DNA from: Cynocephalus volans
Lineage: Eukaryota; Chordata; Mammalia; Dermoptera; Cynocephalidae
NCBI RefSeq assembly: GCF_027409185.1
Contig: NC_084472.1
Span: forward strand, 84,770,427-84,834,426
Reading direction: 5' to 3'
DNA: 64,000 nucleotides
The notes beneath the pieces were generated by a model. That model saw nothing but the letters and a program-made list of their open reading frames with translations, ran no database searches and was not told the DNA's origin. Numbering within the stretch: position 1 is the stretch's first letter; every line of letters begins with the position of its first letter. Shown here one piece after another: positions 35,441-48,200 of this stretch. The translations under genes were made by a program, and so were the position numbers.

Positions 35441-37760
35441 CCTTCTCAAACACTGACCTAACTGAAACACAAAATGAACACTTCAGCTACATTATGCCAA
35501 TAGACTTTAGTGGAATGCCCTAGAAATTTATTATTCATTGAAAAATTTATATTCTGAACTTCTAACTACTTTTAAAATAGCCTTTTGGACTGTAAAATAT
35601 CCGCATGTGCAGTATGTCTTTATATCTTAAATGGGAATATTTTATGTAGCAATGAGTGATTCTATTCCACAGTAGTGCTTCCAGGAATTATCATACTTTA
35701 ATTCAACATTCTTCCAGAATCAATAACCCATGAATTAAAATAATGTTTTATTTAAAGTAGCTTGTTATTTTATACATTTATATTATCCATTGCAAATGTT
35801 ATAGGATTTGTTAGTTTTCTAGGATATATTAGGTATCACTAATGTCTATAGGATTCATTCACTTAAATTACTAAGCATTTGTGGTTCACCAACAGATTCC
35901 CAGGCACTGTTCTAGAGATTTAAAAAAATCATATGTAAGTCCAGACCCCTGCAGGTGACTTACTATCTACCGGACTATGCGGAATTGTGAACAATAATTA
36001 CAATAGTGGCTTACTCCACGCCAATCAAATGTTAGTTTATAAATGCAAATCTTCAATTCTACATCATGGTATTTCAGGTGTAAAGGTATATCACTAAGTG
36101 TGCATGTCTAAAGGTACAATTTCACAGATACGTTGTAAATTCTGTGTGATCTGAATTATAGTTCTAATTATTATCATCAAGAAGGGTGAATGGATGAGAA
36201 AAACATATTCAGAATAAAAGAGTTAAAAAATATAATATTTAATAAATTCTTAATTTTGATCTACCTGGAATTCATTCTAAATAAGTGAAGTTATAAAAAC
36301 TCACAGACATGTTAACATGAGTCTGACAACAATCAGCCTCATGCACTGAACTGGAGGAAATGATTAATATCATAGTAAATTTACCAGCAAAATGTTGATT
36401 TTTAAAATGGCACTCAATACTAAATTGATAGTATAATATTTAAGGAAATTTCCATTGCACTTTAGAAACAAGAAAACATGTATAACACAGAACATTATTT
36501 TATTCACCTTAATAAGGTTTATTTTATCACCAAGTCAATATACTGTGAAATTTTAATATACTTAATGAAACTACTCTTGCATCCTCAATATCTTCTACAG
36601 CATACTAATATTATAATGAGGTGTTTTTTTAAAAAAATACATGATTTGTAAAGCAATATTTTAAAATAGTTTATTTTAAAATTCAGTAGTAATAGTAAGT
36701 GATATCTACTGTACATTTTTTTATGTTGTTGCTGATTATAACAACAATCATACTGATATTACAAGTCTAATGTTTCTAAAAGGATTAATCTCCCAGGATT
36801 TCTATGCCACATAATTTCAGATGCTTTCGATTTCCCACCGAAGTAGTAAAAACACAATAATAGTTTATACCTGAGATTAAGTAATATCTTGTAGCTTGAT
36901 AATTATTCCTTTAATTTCTCTTATACCATATTGCTAACAGTTTGATAACAAATAAGTTAATAATTGAATACATTCACCGGGCATTTATTGATAAATGTAA
37001 ATTTGCTTTGCTAAGTTTGAAAAATAAATATTATATAAATAGCATGTAAATAAGTGTTTTAAAAGTCATAATCTAATATTCTTTTGAATATTAAAACTCA
37101 TATCAGTTTTGGTATGCTGGGAATCGTCAATTTTCTCATATGTATATAATATAGAACTTGTTCTTTTAAGCATGCCAAACTTTAATTTCCAATCACAATA
37201 TATAAATGACAGAATTGTGGGATCTGCGTATTTTTTATGTAGCAAGTGACTGATCCCACTCCATAAATCAAATTTCCAGAAACAAGAAAAGCATGTTACG
37301 CTATTTCTTCCTGGTAAAATTCTTTAGGCCACCATTCTTTTAAAAATAAATTCTTTGTGAATGAAGAAAATTGCTCTTTTAATATATAATCCTCTTTAAA
37401 ATAATTATCTCATTACAAAATTTCTGCAAGAGTTACTATTGTATCTCAGAATCTTTTTCTGGCCCCCTTGGAACTGACAGACATTACAATTCAGATTTCT
37501 CTAACATTATCAAAAAAGGATTTATGAAAATTCCAAGTTACAAAACTGTCAATTTGGTGAGAGTATATTTATATTTTAAATTTTTGTCTTAACAAGTGTT
37601 CTTGTAATTAGAAATTTATTTTTTTGAAACTGCGATTTAAAATATCAAATTATTTACATAAATAAAAATGTAATTCACACAAACCTTTTAGCATTGCAAC
37701 ATTTTGCAACATTTGGCATATTTTATTAGAGAAAAATAAAGTGAAAAATAAAAATGAATC

Positions 37761-37802
<42 letters not shown>

Positions 37803-38334
37803 TAGTTTATAGCTAAAGGGAAAAAATTAATGGCAAATATACATCTCATTGTAGGCCCTTTGAGCCCCATGAGAACCCAGCTCCAAGTCTACTTTCAAAG
37901 AAAAATGTTATTAAAGCCAACCACAACTCCGTATACTGAGATTGCAAAATCTTAGCTGAAAATCAACAAGCAACACACACTTATATTACTAATACTGTAA
38001 TTATTTTGAATACTCATTTTACATAAATTGCATTTTCAAGTTGAGAGGATTAATTAGTGGAATTCTGGTAAATCCAATATAGTCAACCAAAATAGTAGAT
38101 ATTGAGTATCTAATTTCATAATTTATATAAATACCCTTATACATAAAATATTCATAACTCATTATTTAAAAGCAAAATAGTATCTTTACAGAGCCTTGAT
38201 GAGGAATACTGAAAGTGTCCATTCTACACTTTCTGAAAACCTACTGTGTCTCACAAGAATGCGAACAAACTCACCGTGATGCCTTTAAAAATAGAGCATG
38301 ACTCTAAACTCCATAATAATTGAGGTAGTAGTGA
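35441..38334. other. AT-rich interval with no recognised gene
   Basis: Very AT-rich. A (TA)n(CA)n compound microsatellite sits at about 37764-37803. A faint antisense L2-like phrase near 35880-35960 (ccaggcactgttctagaga) is too short to call. Confidence 0.5.
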
Positions 38335-38535
38335 TAATGACAGCAACGTCATCTTCTATTTGATGTTTTCTGTTTTCCAGGTACATTATATGGGATACCT
38401 CATGTTAATCTTCACAGCAGCTCTGTGATTAGGTATTATTATTCCCCACTGTCTAGTGAGAAATCTGAGGCACAGGAAGGTTAAGTAACTTAACCAGAAT
38501 CATACAGCTAGGCAGTAACAAAGTCAAGATTAAAA
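38335..38535 (-). mobile_element. MIR SINE remnant, antisense
   Basis: Antisense MIR order: ctcatgttaatcttcacagc, ggtattattattccccact, gaaatctgaggcacaggaag, ggttaagtaacttaaccaga and atacagctaggcagtaac. Diverged but clear. Confidence 0.82.
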
Positions 38536-38650
38536 CCAAACCAAATTAACCCAAAATAAGATGTTGACCGAGGTAAAAGTACACCACCACATACTTTTTA
38601 TAATGCTGGTTTTCAGGGCTATGTTCCATGAGGGCACAAAGACCACATCT

Positions 38651-38722
38651 TTTTATTTATTTGTTTGTTTGTTTGTTTGTTTGTTTATTCATTCATTCAT
38701 TCATTTATTTATTTATTTTATT
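38651..38722 (+). repeat. Compound tetranucleotide microsatellite (TTTG/TTCA/TTTA)n
   Basis: Successive blocks of GTTT, ATTC and ATTT units. Confidence 0.93.
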
Positions 38723-38950
38723 TAACCTGTGTCCCCAGACAGCTGTATCGTCCTTGACAGGCCAAGGTGGCCACAGCATCCCAAAGTGTTTCTCTGGCAG
38801 ATGAAAAAAGCACATGCCTGAGGCTGCAGTTGGGTGCAGAGTGAGTCTGCAATACATCTTATCTTTGATTGTTACACTGCAGCCTCGAGCATCAGTGCGT
38901 AGAAAGTAAAGTCGTTTGCAAACTCTTTTGGAGCCATCCAAGATAGAAAG
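38723..38950 (-). other. Unclassified unique segment with a short minus-strand open frame
   Basis: Less AT-rich than its surroundings. The minus strand from 38941 is open for about 78 codons with balanced composition (for example SKRVCKRLYFLRTDARG). I do not recognise the protein. There is a possible splice donor (CAG/GTTAAA) at the low end, but no good acceptor. It may be an anciently inserted sequence or chance. Confidence 0.25.
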
Positions 38951-39544
38951 TCACTATTTCACAAGGCTTTATAGTTTGCCACACTCCTAGGTCTTCCAGA
39001 AATTTCTTCCTCTCACTTTACTCAGGGAGTGATCAGATGCTGAGGAAGGAAAGAAACTGGCTCACCATACCACAGATCAGATATAGCTAATTTAAGTTGT
39101 AATACTTAATTGATGATTTGAAAAGAAGGATAACTTCCCTCCAGACAATAGAAAATGCCACTTAGGCCACTTATTCATACATTTACTTCTGGAATCTGGT
39201 AACATTTGTTTGTGTACATTGTTACACTGTATTATACTTTAAAGGTAGCTTAAATTAAAAATAATGGAGAAAAGTAAGTTTGAGGACCTGCTGAATGGAG
39301 AATGAATCTGAAATATTCATATAATAATGAAATAAAACTAAATTTGCATTCTGAAATAATACGTTCCATTGTTCCAGGTAGGCTGCAACGTTGGTGCCAA
39401 ACATTTTAGCAACAACTGTAAAACAGAAATTGAAACTCTTATGCAAATATCTAATGAATAAAACACAATTCCTAAGACAAATATACCTATTCTTGGCACT
39501 ACGGCCATGAAAGAATTTCTCACAAGTTTGCCAATAAAGAAAAT
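38951..39544. other. Interval with no recognised gene
   Basis: No repeat family or coding frame recognised. Confidence 0.5.
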
Positions 39545-39710
39545 TGTGTGGTAGAACAAACATCTCTAAATCTCAGTTTTGTAACTTGTAAAATTGGGAT
39601 TAAAAATTCCGCCTCATGGATTTCTTTAGCAGATTCAACACTATGAAGCATGTACAGTACTGAGAACAAAACTCGACTCATAGTAGGAGCCCAAGAAATA
39701 GAAGCTCTAA
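39545..39710 (+). mobile_element. MIR SINE remnant
   Basis: Sense MIR phrases: aaatctcagttttgtaactt, gtaaaattgggattaaa, gcctcatgga and catgtacagtactgagaaca leading to catagtaggagccc. Diverged. Confidence 0.6.
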
Positions 39711-41090
39711 AAGCATAAATCAAAATTAAACAAAATTCTAGCATTCTTAACTGTTTTTATATTATATTGTTATTTAGGCTGATGGTAAAATTTCAGCAAA
39801 AGAGAGTCTATGCATCAATTTTGATCAGATTCAGGTACATGAAGACCACTCTGTTCAACATTTTTCAATCCAAGTGTTGAAAGCATTAAGGCAATGTAGG
39901 TATTCCTTCTTATAATCTTTCATGACAAATCAGTGTGTTGTAGTCATTGCTAAAAACTTATTATGCATGCTAAAATGTCACTTCTCTACCTATATGTCTA
40001 TCAAAATTTTTATCTGAAAAGTCAGTATTTTTTTTTAAAAAAAGCACTGGACTTTACTTTTCTTTGGAAATCATTTTTTACTCTTCCTAGTCAATGACAA
40101 TATGGCTTCATTAACCACTCAAGGATCACTCATCTGAACTAGAGGGACATTTTGTAAAACTGTGTATGAAGATTATGTTGCTAAATGCTGTAGAAAGTAA
40201 ATTAGAGCAGGTTTGAAAGAAAGAAAGCAGCTGTATTTTTATTCATGTGTTGTTTATTATTGATTCTCACTGTCAAAGCTGTTCTTAGGTTATGTGCTTC
40301 CCTTCCCCAAAATAATCCAAATAAAAAGAAAGAACAAAAAAAAAATTTGCATATTACTACTAATCATGGCATTAACTAACACTTGTATATAACGTGAAAT
40401 GTTTGTTTCTCACTGAAAGGACATATTTTTGACAAATATCATTGGTAAGCTATTATTACCATATTTCACTTTTCTGGAAAATATGTGTATATTTTCTCTT
40501 TACAAGGGTCATGTATGTTTGGGTCTGCCCAGTAACTCAAATATCAGAAGTAAATATAGAGGTCAGATAGAATTACAAAGTTCTTTCAAAAACATTATGT
40601 TATTACAGTGATCACTCTGTGCAAAGTGCCTGGTTCATTGGGGTTTTCAAGAAGTAGTTAATGAATAAATGGAAAAAAGATGAAAGAAAGAAAAGAAGGA
40701 AGTGAACGAAGGGAGGGCGGGAGGAGGGATGTTGGAAGGGAGGGGAGCGGAAAGGGAGAGAAGGCAGAAGGAAGGAAACATTTAAGCACCACAGTATTTG
40801 CCAAGCCTACAGGGGTATAAATAACATGTTTATTGCAGAAAAAGTTTAGAATACAAGTGATAAGTTGGTGAATACAAGTGAAAGAATAAATAATAAAACA
40901 AGATAGTATGAGTCAATACTCAAGAGCTGAAAAGGCTATAAATGCTTGGACTTCAGAGAAAAGAGTCTAGAATGCTAAATATTTTTTATATATTTGTTAT
41001 TTTATTATGGATTCCAGTGACTCAAAGTACTATCATATCCTCCACTAACATTGTTTTCAAGAACTGTCTGATTATCCAGGCATTCAATAT
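39711..41090. other. Interval with a polypurine tract, no recognised gene
   Basis: Mostly AT-rich. The polypurine tract at 40671-40779 is listed separately. Confidence 0.55.
40671..40779 (+). repeat. GA-rich polypurine tract
   Basis: Over 100 bases almost entirely A and G (GAAA, GGAA and GGGA units), broken by a few T and C. Such tracts can form triplex (H-DNA) and are often length-variable. Confidence 0.88.
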
Positions 41091-41099
41091 TTGTTAAGG
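41091..41099. repeat. Left TSD of the tRNA-type SINE
   Basis: ttgttaagg, repeated at 41300-41308 after the A tail. Confidence 0.85.
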
Positions 41100-41299
41100 G
41101 GGCCGACCCCGTGGTGCACTCGGGAGAGTGCGGAGCTGGGAGTGCAGCAGCGCTCCCGCGGCAGGTTCGGATCCTATATAGGGATGGCTGGTGTGCTCAC
41201 TGGCTGAGCACGGTGCGGATGACACCACGCCAAGGGTTGCGATCCCCTTACTGGTCACAAAAAAAAAAAAAAAAAAAAGAAAGAAAAAAGAAAAAAAAA
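41100..41299 (+). mobile_element. Dimeric tRNA-derived SINE (tRNA-Ile-like)
   Basis: Two tRNA-like monomers are joined by a tatatagggatgg linker and followed by an A-rich tail with G interruptions. Monomer 1 has an A box at gtggtgcactcggg (41111-41124) and a B box at ggttcggatcc (41164-41174), matching the RNA polymerase III internal promoter. Monomer 2 starts near 41184 and has a B-box-like ggttgcgatcc (41235-41245). A perfect 9-bp TSD flanks it, and the A run is long, so it is a young insertion. From memory it resembles the tRNA-Ile-like dimers of colugo (CYN) or certain bat SINEs. It encodes no protein and relied on L1. Confidence 0.88.
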
Positions 41300-41308
41300 T
41301 TGTTAAGG
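41300..41308. repeat. Right TSD of the tRNA-type SINE
   Basis: Exact copy of ttgttaagg from 41091-41099. Confidence 0.85.
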
Positions 41309-43269
41309 AATATTAATCTCCTCTTCAATAAATATAAACTGCTTGGTTTTGGCTAACAAATCAGAAAGCATACCAAAGGCTACAGGTAGATCAAGGTGAA
41401 GCCTTCTCTATGATTAAAAATACAGAATTTCATTGGAATGAAGCAACTGTGTTCCTGAGGTTAGAGCACTTTGTTGCAGGTAGAATATCAATGGAGTGTT
41501 TATGAAATAACAAGGGAACATCACATCACAAAGAGCAATGAAAGCCTGTTTTTAAAAAGTCTGTATAATAAACATGTCTAGATGGTTATGGTTCTGGCAG
41601 ATCACTACAGAAGAAATATTACAAAAAAAAAAAAACTCTACTCATACATTTTTCATGAAATGTTCTGTATTAAACATCACAGCTGCAAATCTGCCCTCTG
41701 AAGTTTGCAGCTTCTTAATGACACCAGACATTTAGGGCAGAGGGTGGAGTTAAGCTGACATGTGACTGATGAGGTGGAAGTGTGAGTCTGAGGGCCACTG
41801 AACACAGAATTTTCCCAATGTATCATAATTACAGAAACACCTGTGCTGAAGAATTTGTGCTGATTCAGAGAAAGTACATGGAACTTAATGATCTGCAAGA
41901 TCCTTCATCTCAGACCCATGGCTGTTGAGAGTAAAGAATACAATTGCTTTTAAAAATGACTTTAAAGCATTGGTTTTTATCCTTTCAGTAGGTGATATTT
42001 CCATCACCTGAAAATGTTTGTCTAACTCGAGAATGGGGAATTCTATATTGAAACACGGTTGAAATGTACTAGAAATATTTTCCGGAAGATCATATGATCC
42101 TAAGATCATAAACTGCTGAACTTGATGAAGCAACTAATGCTGGATTATTGTGAGCCTTTCTTACCTTTACAAAGTCCATCACTGATTAAAAAAAAAAAAG
42201 GTAATGTGAGTGCATATTCTAGCAAAGTAACGTAATTAACAATAGAGTCACTCTTAAAGTTAGAATTCATATCCCAACATGTTCTTTAATCATCTGTTAA
42301 ATCTCTGGGCTAGGGAAGGAAGGAAGTTATAGTAGTTTTATATCTATTTGACTTTTTAAAAAAGAGTTAAAAATCGATTAATATATGTGTAGACTGATTT
42401 GAGAAGGGTTAAGAAAAGGATTGCCAAAATATCCTCATTTGGAGGGCAATGAAGTTCAATATTCATAAAAAGCAAGTAGTATTTCTTTAAACCAGTGAAA
42501 GTGAACTAAGTTCAGTAGATAATAGCAAACATGAAATACAAAATAATTTAATATCTTAGATCAAGGTACTTCTTAGTTACGTTATATGTTGCCTTTGGAA
42601 TATGTCTGAAATTATTTATAATAAGATTATTAGCAATTAACATGTATTTTGGGCAATGTCTTTCTTTCTATGAGTTCTTTGACATTGATTCATTTTTCAG
42701 GATATTCTAGTATAAGAGTGACAAATAAAAATTTTAAATACAGTACATCATTTTTTGTGTTATAGAGGAAGTAGCATGTTTACTTTCTAAAAATCAAAAT
42801 AATAAAAAAGAAAAATGTGAAAAGCAATAAAAATTGCCTCTTACCTCATCAGTTAGATGTATCTATAATTAAAAGTGTGGTATCAGTATTTTCAGAAAAT
42901 ATATAATACAATATTCTCATCACAGATGAAAGATTTAAACCAGAGTCTGCTTTGTGTATAAATTTAGGAACAAAGAATCTTTTTTATTTTATGTATTTAT
43001 TGAATAAGGCATATCACAGAGAGTATAACAGAATAAATAAAAACTATTAACTTATTTTTAAATTTAAATATGAATAATATTACATTTGCATGTGAAGATT
43101 GCATTTAAATGAGTAATTTATCTGATCAGTAGAGAACTGAAGTAATACTGCAAACAAAATACAGTAACTTAAATGCTAATTGTAGGAAGATTAAAGAAGG
43201 AAATAAATGAACAGAACTTTGACACGTGCTCTCCTCTGATCACAATAGAGCCATGAGAAGCAGCTCTTT
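41309..43269. other. AT-rich interval with no recognised gene
   Basis: Only short A runs stand out. No family or coding frame recognised. Confidence 0.55.
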
Positions 43270-43550
43270 AAGTCTGTTAAAGCTTTGAATCTGGAGCCTG
43301 ATTTCTTAGGTTCAGATCCTAGCTCTGGCACAGACATGAACCAGCTGAAAGCCTTTGGATGTGACTATATTATCCAAATCTTAACAATTGTTAAGTAAAC
43401 TGGAATTTTAGGGAACTTACTGAGTGCTCTGAACCTCAGTTTTCTCATTTGTAAACTGGAGTAATTGAGGATTAAATGAGTTATTGTTCATAATGGAGTT
43501 AGAACATTGAAAGACACACAGTAAGTACTATGCAAGCATTATTTTAAAAT
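43270..43550 (+). mobile_element. MIR SINE remnant
   Basis: Sense MIR: tgaatctggagcctga, ggttcagatcctagctctgg, then after a diverged stretch gaacctcagttttctcattt, gtaaactggagtaattgagg and attaaatgagttattg. The middle may contain an insertion. Confidence 0.7.
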
Positions 43551-44099
43551 TAATAGCTTATTTTATAGATGAGAAATTCGAACCTTAGAGAGCTTGACTT
43601 TTCCTTTCACCTACCATAGAGAACTGGGGCATAAAAGTAAATGGATAAAGTCCATTTTTCTATCAAATATTATTTAGCATTTCCTCAAGTTTTGAAAAAA
43701 AAAATTCTGTATTTCTTAAGTTACTAAGCTATTGATTACCTTGTTTCTATTTCTAGAGCCACAATATCAAAGCCATCTAAATAGATATCAGAATGTGAAT
43801 TTCTGTGAATTTGACATGCCTTTTTTAACCGTAGTATTTTTGTTAAATAATTCATCCTCTTTACCCTAATCCCAACCTTGTTGGATTTTGTCTTTATTTA
43901 AAAGTTGATATTTGCTCATCAAGGGTTCTTTTTGCATTGATTATTAACTTTTTAAACTATTACTTTAAAATATTATTTATCTTGATTGCTATATTTTTTG
44001 TGATCCCTTAAGCTTTGCAGCCGCCGTGAGAGCTTCACTTGCCCCCAACTCCCAGCCACTGGCAAGGGTGAAAACAAAGCTGGAAAGACAAACAGGGGA

Positions 44100-44600
44100 T
44101 TAGATTTAAGTGGCCTTATCAACCACACTAAAAGTCTGGGCTTTCTCTTAAAGGCAATGCGATGAATAAGAGGTAAATTCGATAGGACACAATGTTTGAG
44201 TGGACTGAGGGATTTAGAAGGAGTCAAATACAATGTTTTTGCTGGATCAGTTGGATGGAGGAAGGGAGAAAAAGCAGGAGGAAAGGTATATTTAAGAAGG
44301 GAAGGCCTGATTATGAGTTTGGGTGTTAGGCTTCGAGCTGTGTTTAGGAAATTCAAACAGGTGTGCAGAAAGCAATTGGAAATCCCATCTATATTTCAGG
44401 TTCAGATATGGACTCTCTAAGTTGCCATCATTTTTATGACAATGAAAGCCGTGGAAGTAGATTAAATCACCTAACAAAGTAAAAAAAGAAAAAAAGTGAA
44501 GATTGATCAAGGCCTGGACAAAATACTGAGAATAATAGCAGAAGGAACTGAGAATTAGTTGGAAAGGAACCTGAAAGGTAGAGAAATAGAAGGAGGGTAA
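44100..44600 (-). mobile_element. LINE-2 body fragment, antisense
   Basis: Phrases resemble the antisense L2 body: tctgggctttctcttaaagg, aaagcaattggaaatccc, ggttcagatatggactctct, atgacaatgaaagccgtgga and attaaatcacctaacaaag. Heavily diverged; boundaries approximate. Confidence 0.5.
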
Positions 44601-44649
44601 AACTTGATTTCGGCCAACTTGGAAACTTCAAGGTATTACATTTCTTTAG

Positions 44650-44865
44650 AAAAGACAGTCAAATAGTCCTGAATTTGCATCTGAGCTTTGCCACTGGCCC
44701 TCTGTTTAACCTTTAGATTTCCTTTGGGTAAGATTTGGTTTCCTCACCTTCACACTGGAAATACTAATAGTGTACATTTTGTTGACTAGCTGCAAACATT
44801 TCATGAAACAGAAGGAAGGTTTCAAATAGTATTTGGCACAATGTAGGTTCTCAAGTAATAAGCTC
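44650..44865 (+). mobile_element. MIR SINE remnant
   Basis: Sense MIR: gaatttgcatctgagctttg, ccactggccctctg, tttggtttcctcaccttcac, and a 3' part with ttggcacaatgtaggttctc. Confidence 0.62.
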
Positions 44866-44871
44866 TTCAAT

Positions 44872-45110
44872 TAGAAGCATCATAGGCTCTGAAGCTGGAC
44901 TGTTTGGGTTTGAAAGCCAAGTCTGGCAGTGCCAGCAGTGCTACCTCACATGTGTTACTCAATAATTTTCTGTGTCTCGATTTGCTTGTCAGTAAAACCG
45001 GCATTATAATAATATCTAAAATATGGGCTCATTGCAATGACCAAATAGGATTAAGACACACAATCTATTTACCACAGTGCATGCAACTACAGTTTATAGT
45101 TTATTAAGCT
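44872..45110 (+). mobile_element. MIR SINE remnant
   Basis: Sense MIR: ggctctgaagctggactgtt, gggtttgaaagccaagtct, tgtgttactcaataattttc and ttgcttgtcagtaaaaccgg. Lies directly after another MIR in the same orientation. Confidence 0.62.
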
Positions 45111-45474
45111 AGTTTATAGGCAGAATATTTTAAGTTCAATCACTGAACATCTATAGAGGATTTTTTGTTTGTTTCTTTTTTTAACTTCCCCGTTTTTTTC
45201 CCCTTTAAAATTACTTTTCAAATTAATCCTGTTGCTTGTTTTTTGAAAAGCATTCCTTTTTAAGGGAACAAACTAGATACCTTAAATAAATTCAATGAAT
45301 TATCAAAAGTCAAAACCAGTATAAAACATTAAAGCAGTGCCTTCAAATAAAAACAATTTCAATAGCATTATATAAAGTCTTATCCTGAACAATTCAAAAT
45401 CATTTTGTCCTTAGGCAAGTACGTGCCTTCCTGTCAGAGGTGTAACGATATAACTGGGTATATAAAGTTACTTG

Positions 45475-45715
45475 AGAGAGTACTGTGGAAACACCACGAC
45501 CTTTAGGAAAAGGCGAAGAGGAACTCAAATCCTCATTTCTTTAATGATTGATTTTGCAACATGGATTAAGTTACTCAACATCATGGAGCTACTGTTTCCT
45601 CATCTATAAAGAGTAATAGGAGTATCTGTCTCTGCAAGTGACATTAATGATGAAATAGGACACCAAAAATGCCTAGCACATAGTAGGCTTTTCAACAAAT
45701 GTTAGTTCCCTGCTC
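45475..45715 (+). mobile_element. MIR SINE remnant
   Basis: Sense MIR: gaggaactcaaatcctca, gattaagttactcaacatc, gctactgtttcctcatctat, gcctagcacatagtaggctt and caacaaatgttagttccc. Confidence 0.72.
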
Positions 45716-47974
45716 TTCTGCCAGATGACAGCCATTCTCCAAAAACATGGATCCAGTAATACTTACCTTTAAATTACTGTGGAATGTAGAAGGAAGACAT
45801 AGTAAAAATAAAACCAACTACAAATAGACAGTGGTGAGAAAAGACTAACACTATATTTTTATTACATTCCAAAGCCACAATTTAAAATAAGGCTAGATTC
45901 TGTCATAACTAATAATCTGGTGTAATCATAAAAAGTGCTAAATAACAATTATTTAATAGTAACATTCATTCTATACAATGAATACCTTTGTATGTTTTTT
46001 ATATTGCTCAAAGTTTTTAAATATGGCAATCAAATTTAACTGAATTTTTAAATGTTAAGTTAATAATACAGAACAGATCATCAGCTATGGCCTGTGGATG
46101 CCAAGTCGTATCCCAGATGGATCTGAAGCTAGACCAGGAGAAACAAATGGACTCTAAAGTGAGGCTGATAGGGAAGGGGACTATTCTATGTGGGCTACCC
46201 AAGAGTCTTCCCAGACCAGAGGCTTTGAAATCAGAATTGTTTTTTAGCACTTAGCACATTCTGAATTCTCAAAAATACTAAGCAAGTTTGGAATATTTTT
46301 GACCTAACTAATGTGTGTAATCAAATAAAACACCTGCTCACAAATGTGTCAATCGTGACTTTGCTACTAAGAATTATTTATGAGTTCCTTTGTGAATCTT
46401 GATTACAATTGAATTAAAAATGGACACTTCCTTCCAAATTTTACAACACTGTTAAAATCTTGTTAGAATACAAAACATTAATCATGTCACTTTTATTGTA
46501 ATATGAGGTTATACACTACTGTTTTTTCTTGCTCTCGTTTCACCAAATAATATATGAAATTGTATAATATCTTTGTTTTCAAATGGAAGTTATGTAAAAA
46601 TAAATAGGCAATATAGTCATGAGTTGGAAAATGGTAGTAAAGTTTCCTATTGCTAACATATCTAGTTGTACTGAACTTTTTAATGTATCACTAAATTTAA
46701 TAATTTATTGAATGAAGGAATTACATTTTGCTATTGCAAATATAACCTAAAACACTTAAATTTTTAATTGATCAGCATAGGACTTGTTCTACAGAGAGCA
46801 TCCAAAATGCATTGACTATAAATTAGGCATTTCTTTTATACAATTTAAAACAGTGAAATAAATAAGAAATCACATCTAGACCTATTATCTGCATTCAGGA
46901 AACATTTTCTTGGGTAAATGTCTTAATTATCCAACAAAAGCTTAATTTTCAGACCATTAGATTACAATTCAAAATATTAATAATTTGGCAAACTGAAAGA
47001 ATCAATTCTGCTTTCAGAAATCTTCAGGCACTGGGAATTTCTGGCTCACTGATTTAAGTAGTAAGATCAACTATTCTAGAAAGCCGACCTTGGTGAGTTT
47101 AAGGGAACAACAATTTTAAAAGTAAAAATAAAATTGTAAGACATTATTAGAGTACCCCTATTCCTTCAAAGTCTAGAATGAATTCCAGTTTCATCCTTGA
47201 ACAAATGAATAGTGCTTAACAGTGAATAAGTTGTAGGTAAGGACTGTCCAGATTTACAACATTCTAGTACTCACAGTAATAACAGAAGACTTTTTCTTTC
47301 CAGTCTCAAGACTAGATAACCTAATTAAGCAAACTAGAAAAAATTTAAATGAAAATTTAAAAAATTCCAGGACATCTAGGGCAATATCAGAAGTGATGTT
47401 AGGGGAGGTGTCTGGTACAATACATAAATTTTATCCTAATGGTTTAAAAATTATTTAAAAGTCACAAGATGGATAAGTAAATAATTTGGGGGTTGCCAAG
47501 AAAGTCCTGTTATTTATTTTATTTTATTTTCCTTAGTTATCTGACTCATTGAAACTGAAAGATTTTGTCCAAACTCTTACAGTAAAATCAAATTCATATT
47601 TCCATCATTATATATCCATTAATTTATAGATAAAACTGATTTTTAGGGAAAAGTGAAAAGCTAATCTTGGTCAATTGGATGGCAACACACTTGGGCTTGT
47701 TATGAAAATTTGCCACTAAACTATTTCTTAGGACAAATTTATTTTGGTATGCTGAGTATTAATCCTACTGTGGTGCTAGAGAGAGTAAACTTGAGAGCAA
47801 AGTTTGTTTCAGGGCCTTATATGTATCAAAACGTAGTTAATTTCTACAAAGCTATGATCAAATTAGTTAAATCATACCCTCTAAAGTTGAAAACAATTTA
47901 GAAATACTAAATGTACAATATGTGCTGATTGTTTTAAATGCTATTGTAATAATATTACTCAACATTTTAAGAAA
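45716..47974. other. AT-rich interval with no recognised gene
   Basis: A less AT-rich patch at about 46080-46240 looks unique and has a 77-codon minus-strand frame without recognisable content. Nothing else was seen. Confidence 0.5.
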
Positions 47975-48200
47975 AATATTGAGAGAATTACATATTCACA
48001 AGCAGTTGTAAGAGGCAGTATAGAGATATCCCTTTTATACTTTGCCTGGTTTCCCCCAATAGTTACACTTTACAAAACTATATCTCAATATCACAGCCAC
48101 TATAGTGACATTAATATAATCCACTGATCTGATTTAGATTTCTGAATTAATTATTTACAGCTAACACACCTTGTATCACATAGATGGCACAGACTGAATT
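47975..48200 (-). mobile_element. Ancient LINE-1 (L1M-type) fragment
   Basis: Phrases such as gcctggtttcccccaata, acaaaactatatctcaatatc and ataatccactgatctgattt fit the antisense 3' region of old L1M elements. Short and diverged; orientation is from memory. Confidence 0.45.

Noticed and set aside
41111..41174. Candidate functional tRNA gene
   Set aside because: A and B boxes are present, but the fold is disrupted, it is dimeric with an A tail and TSD, and so it is a SINE.
44003..44356. Minus-strand 127-codon frame with proline/serine-rich content
   Set aside because: It overlaps an antisense L2 fragment and shows no recognisable protein family.
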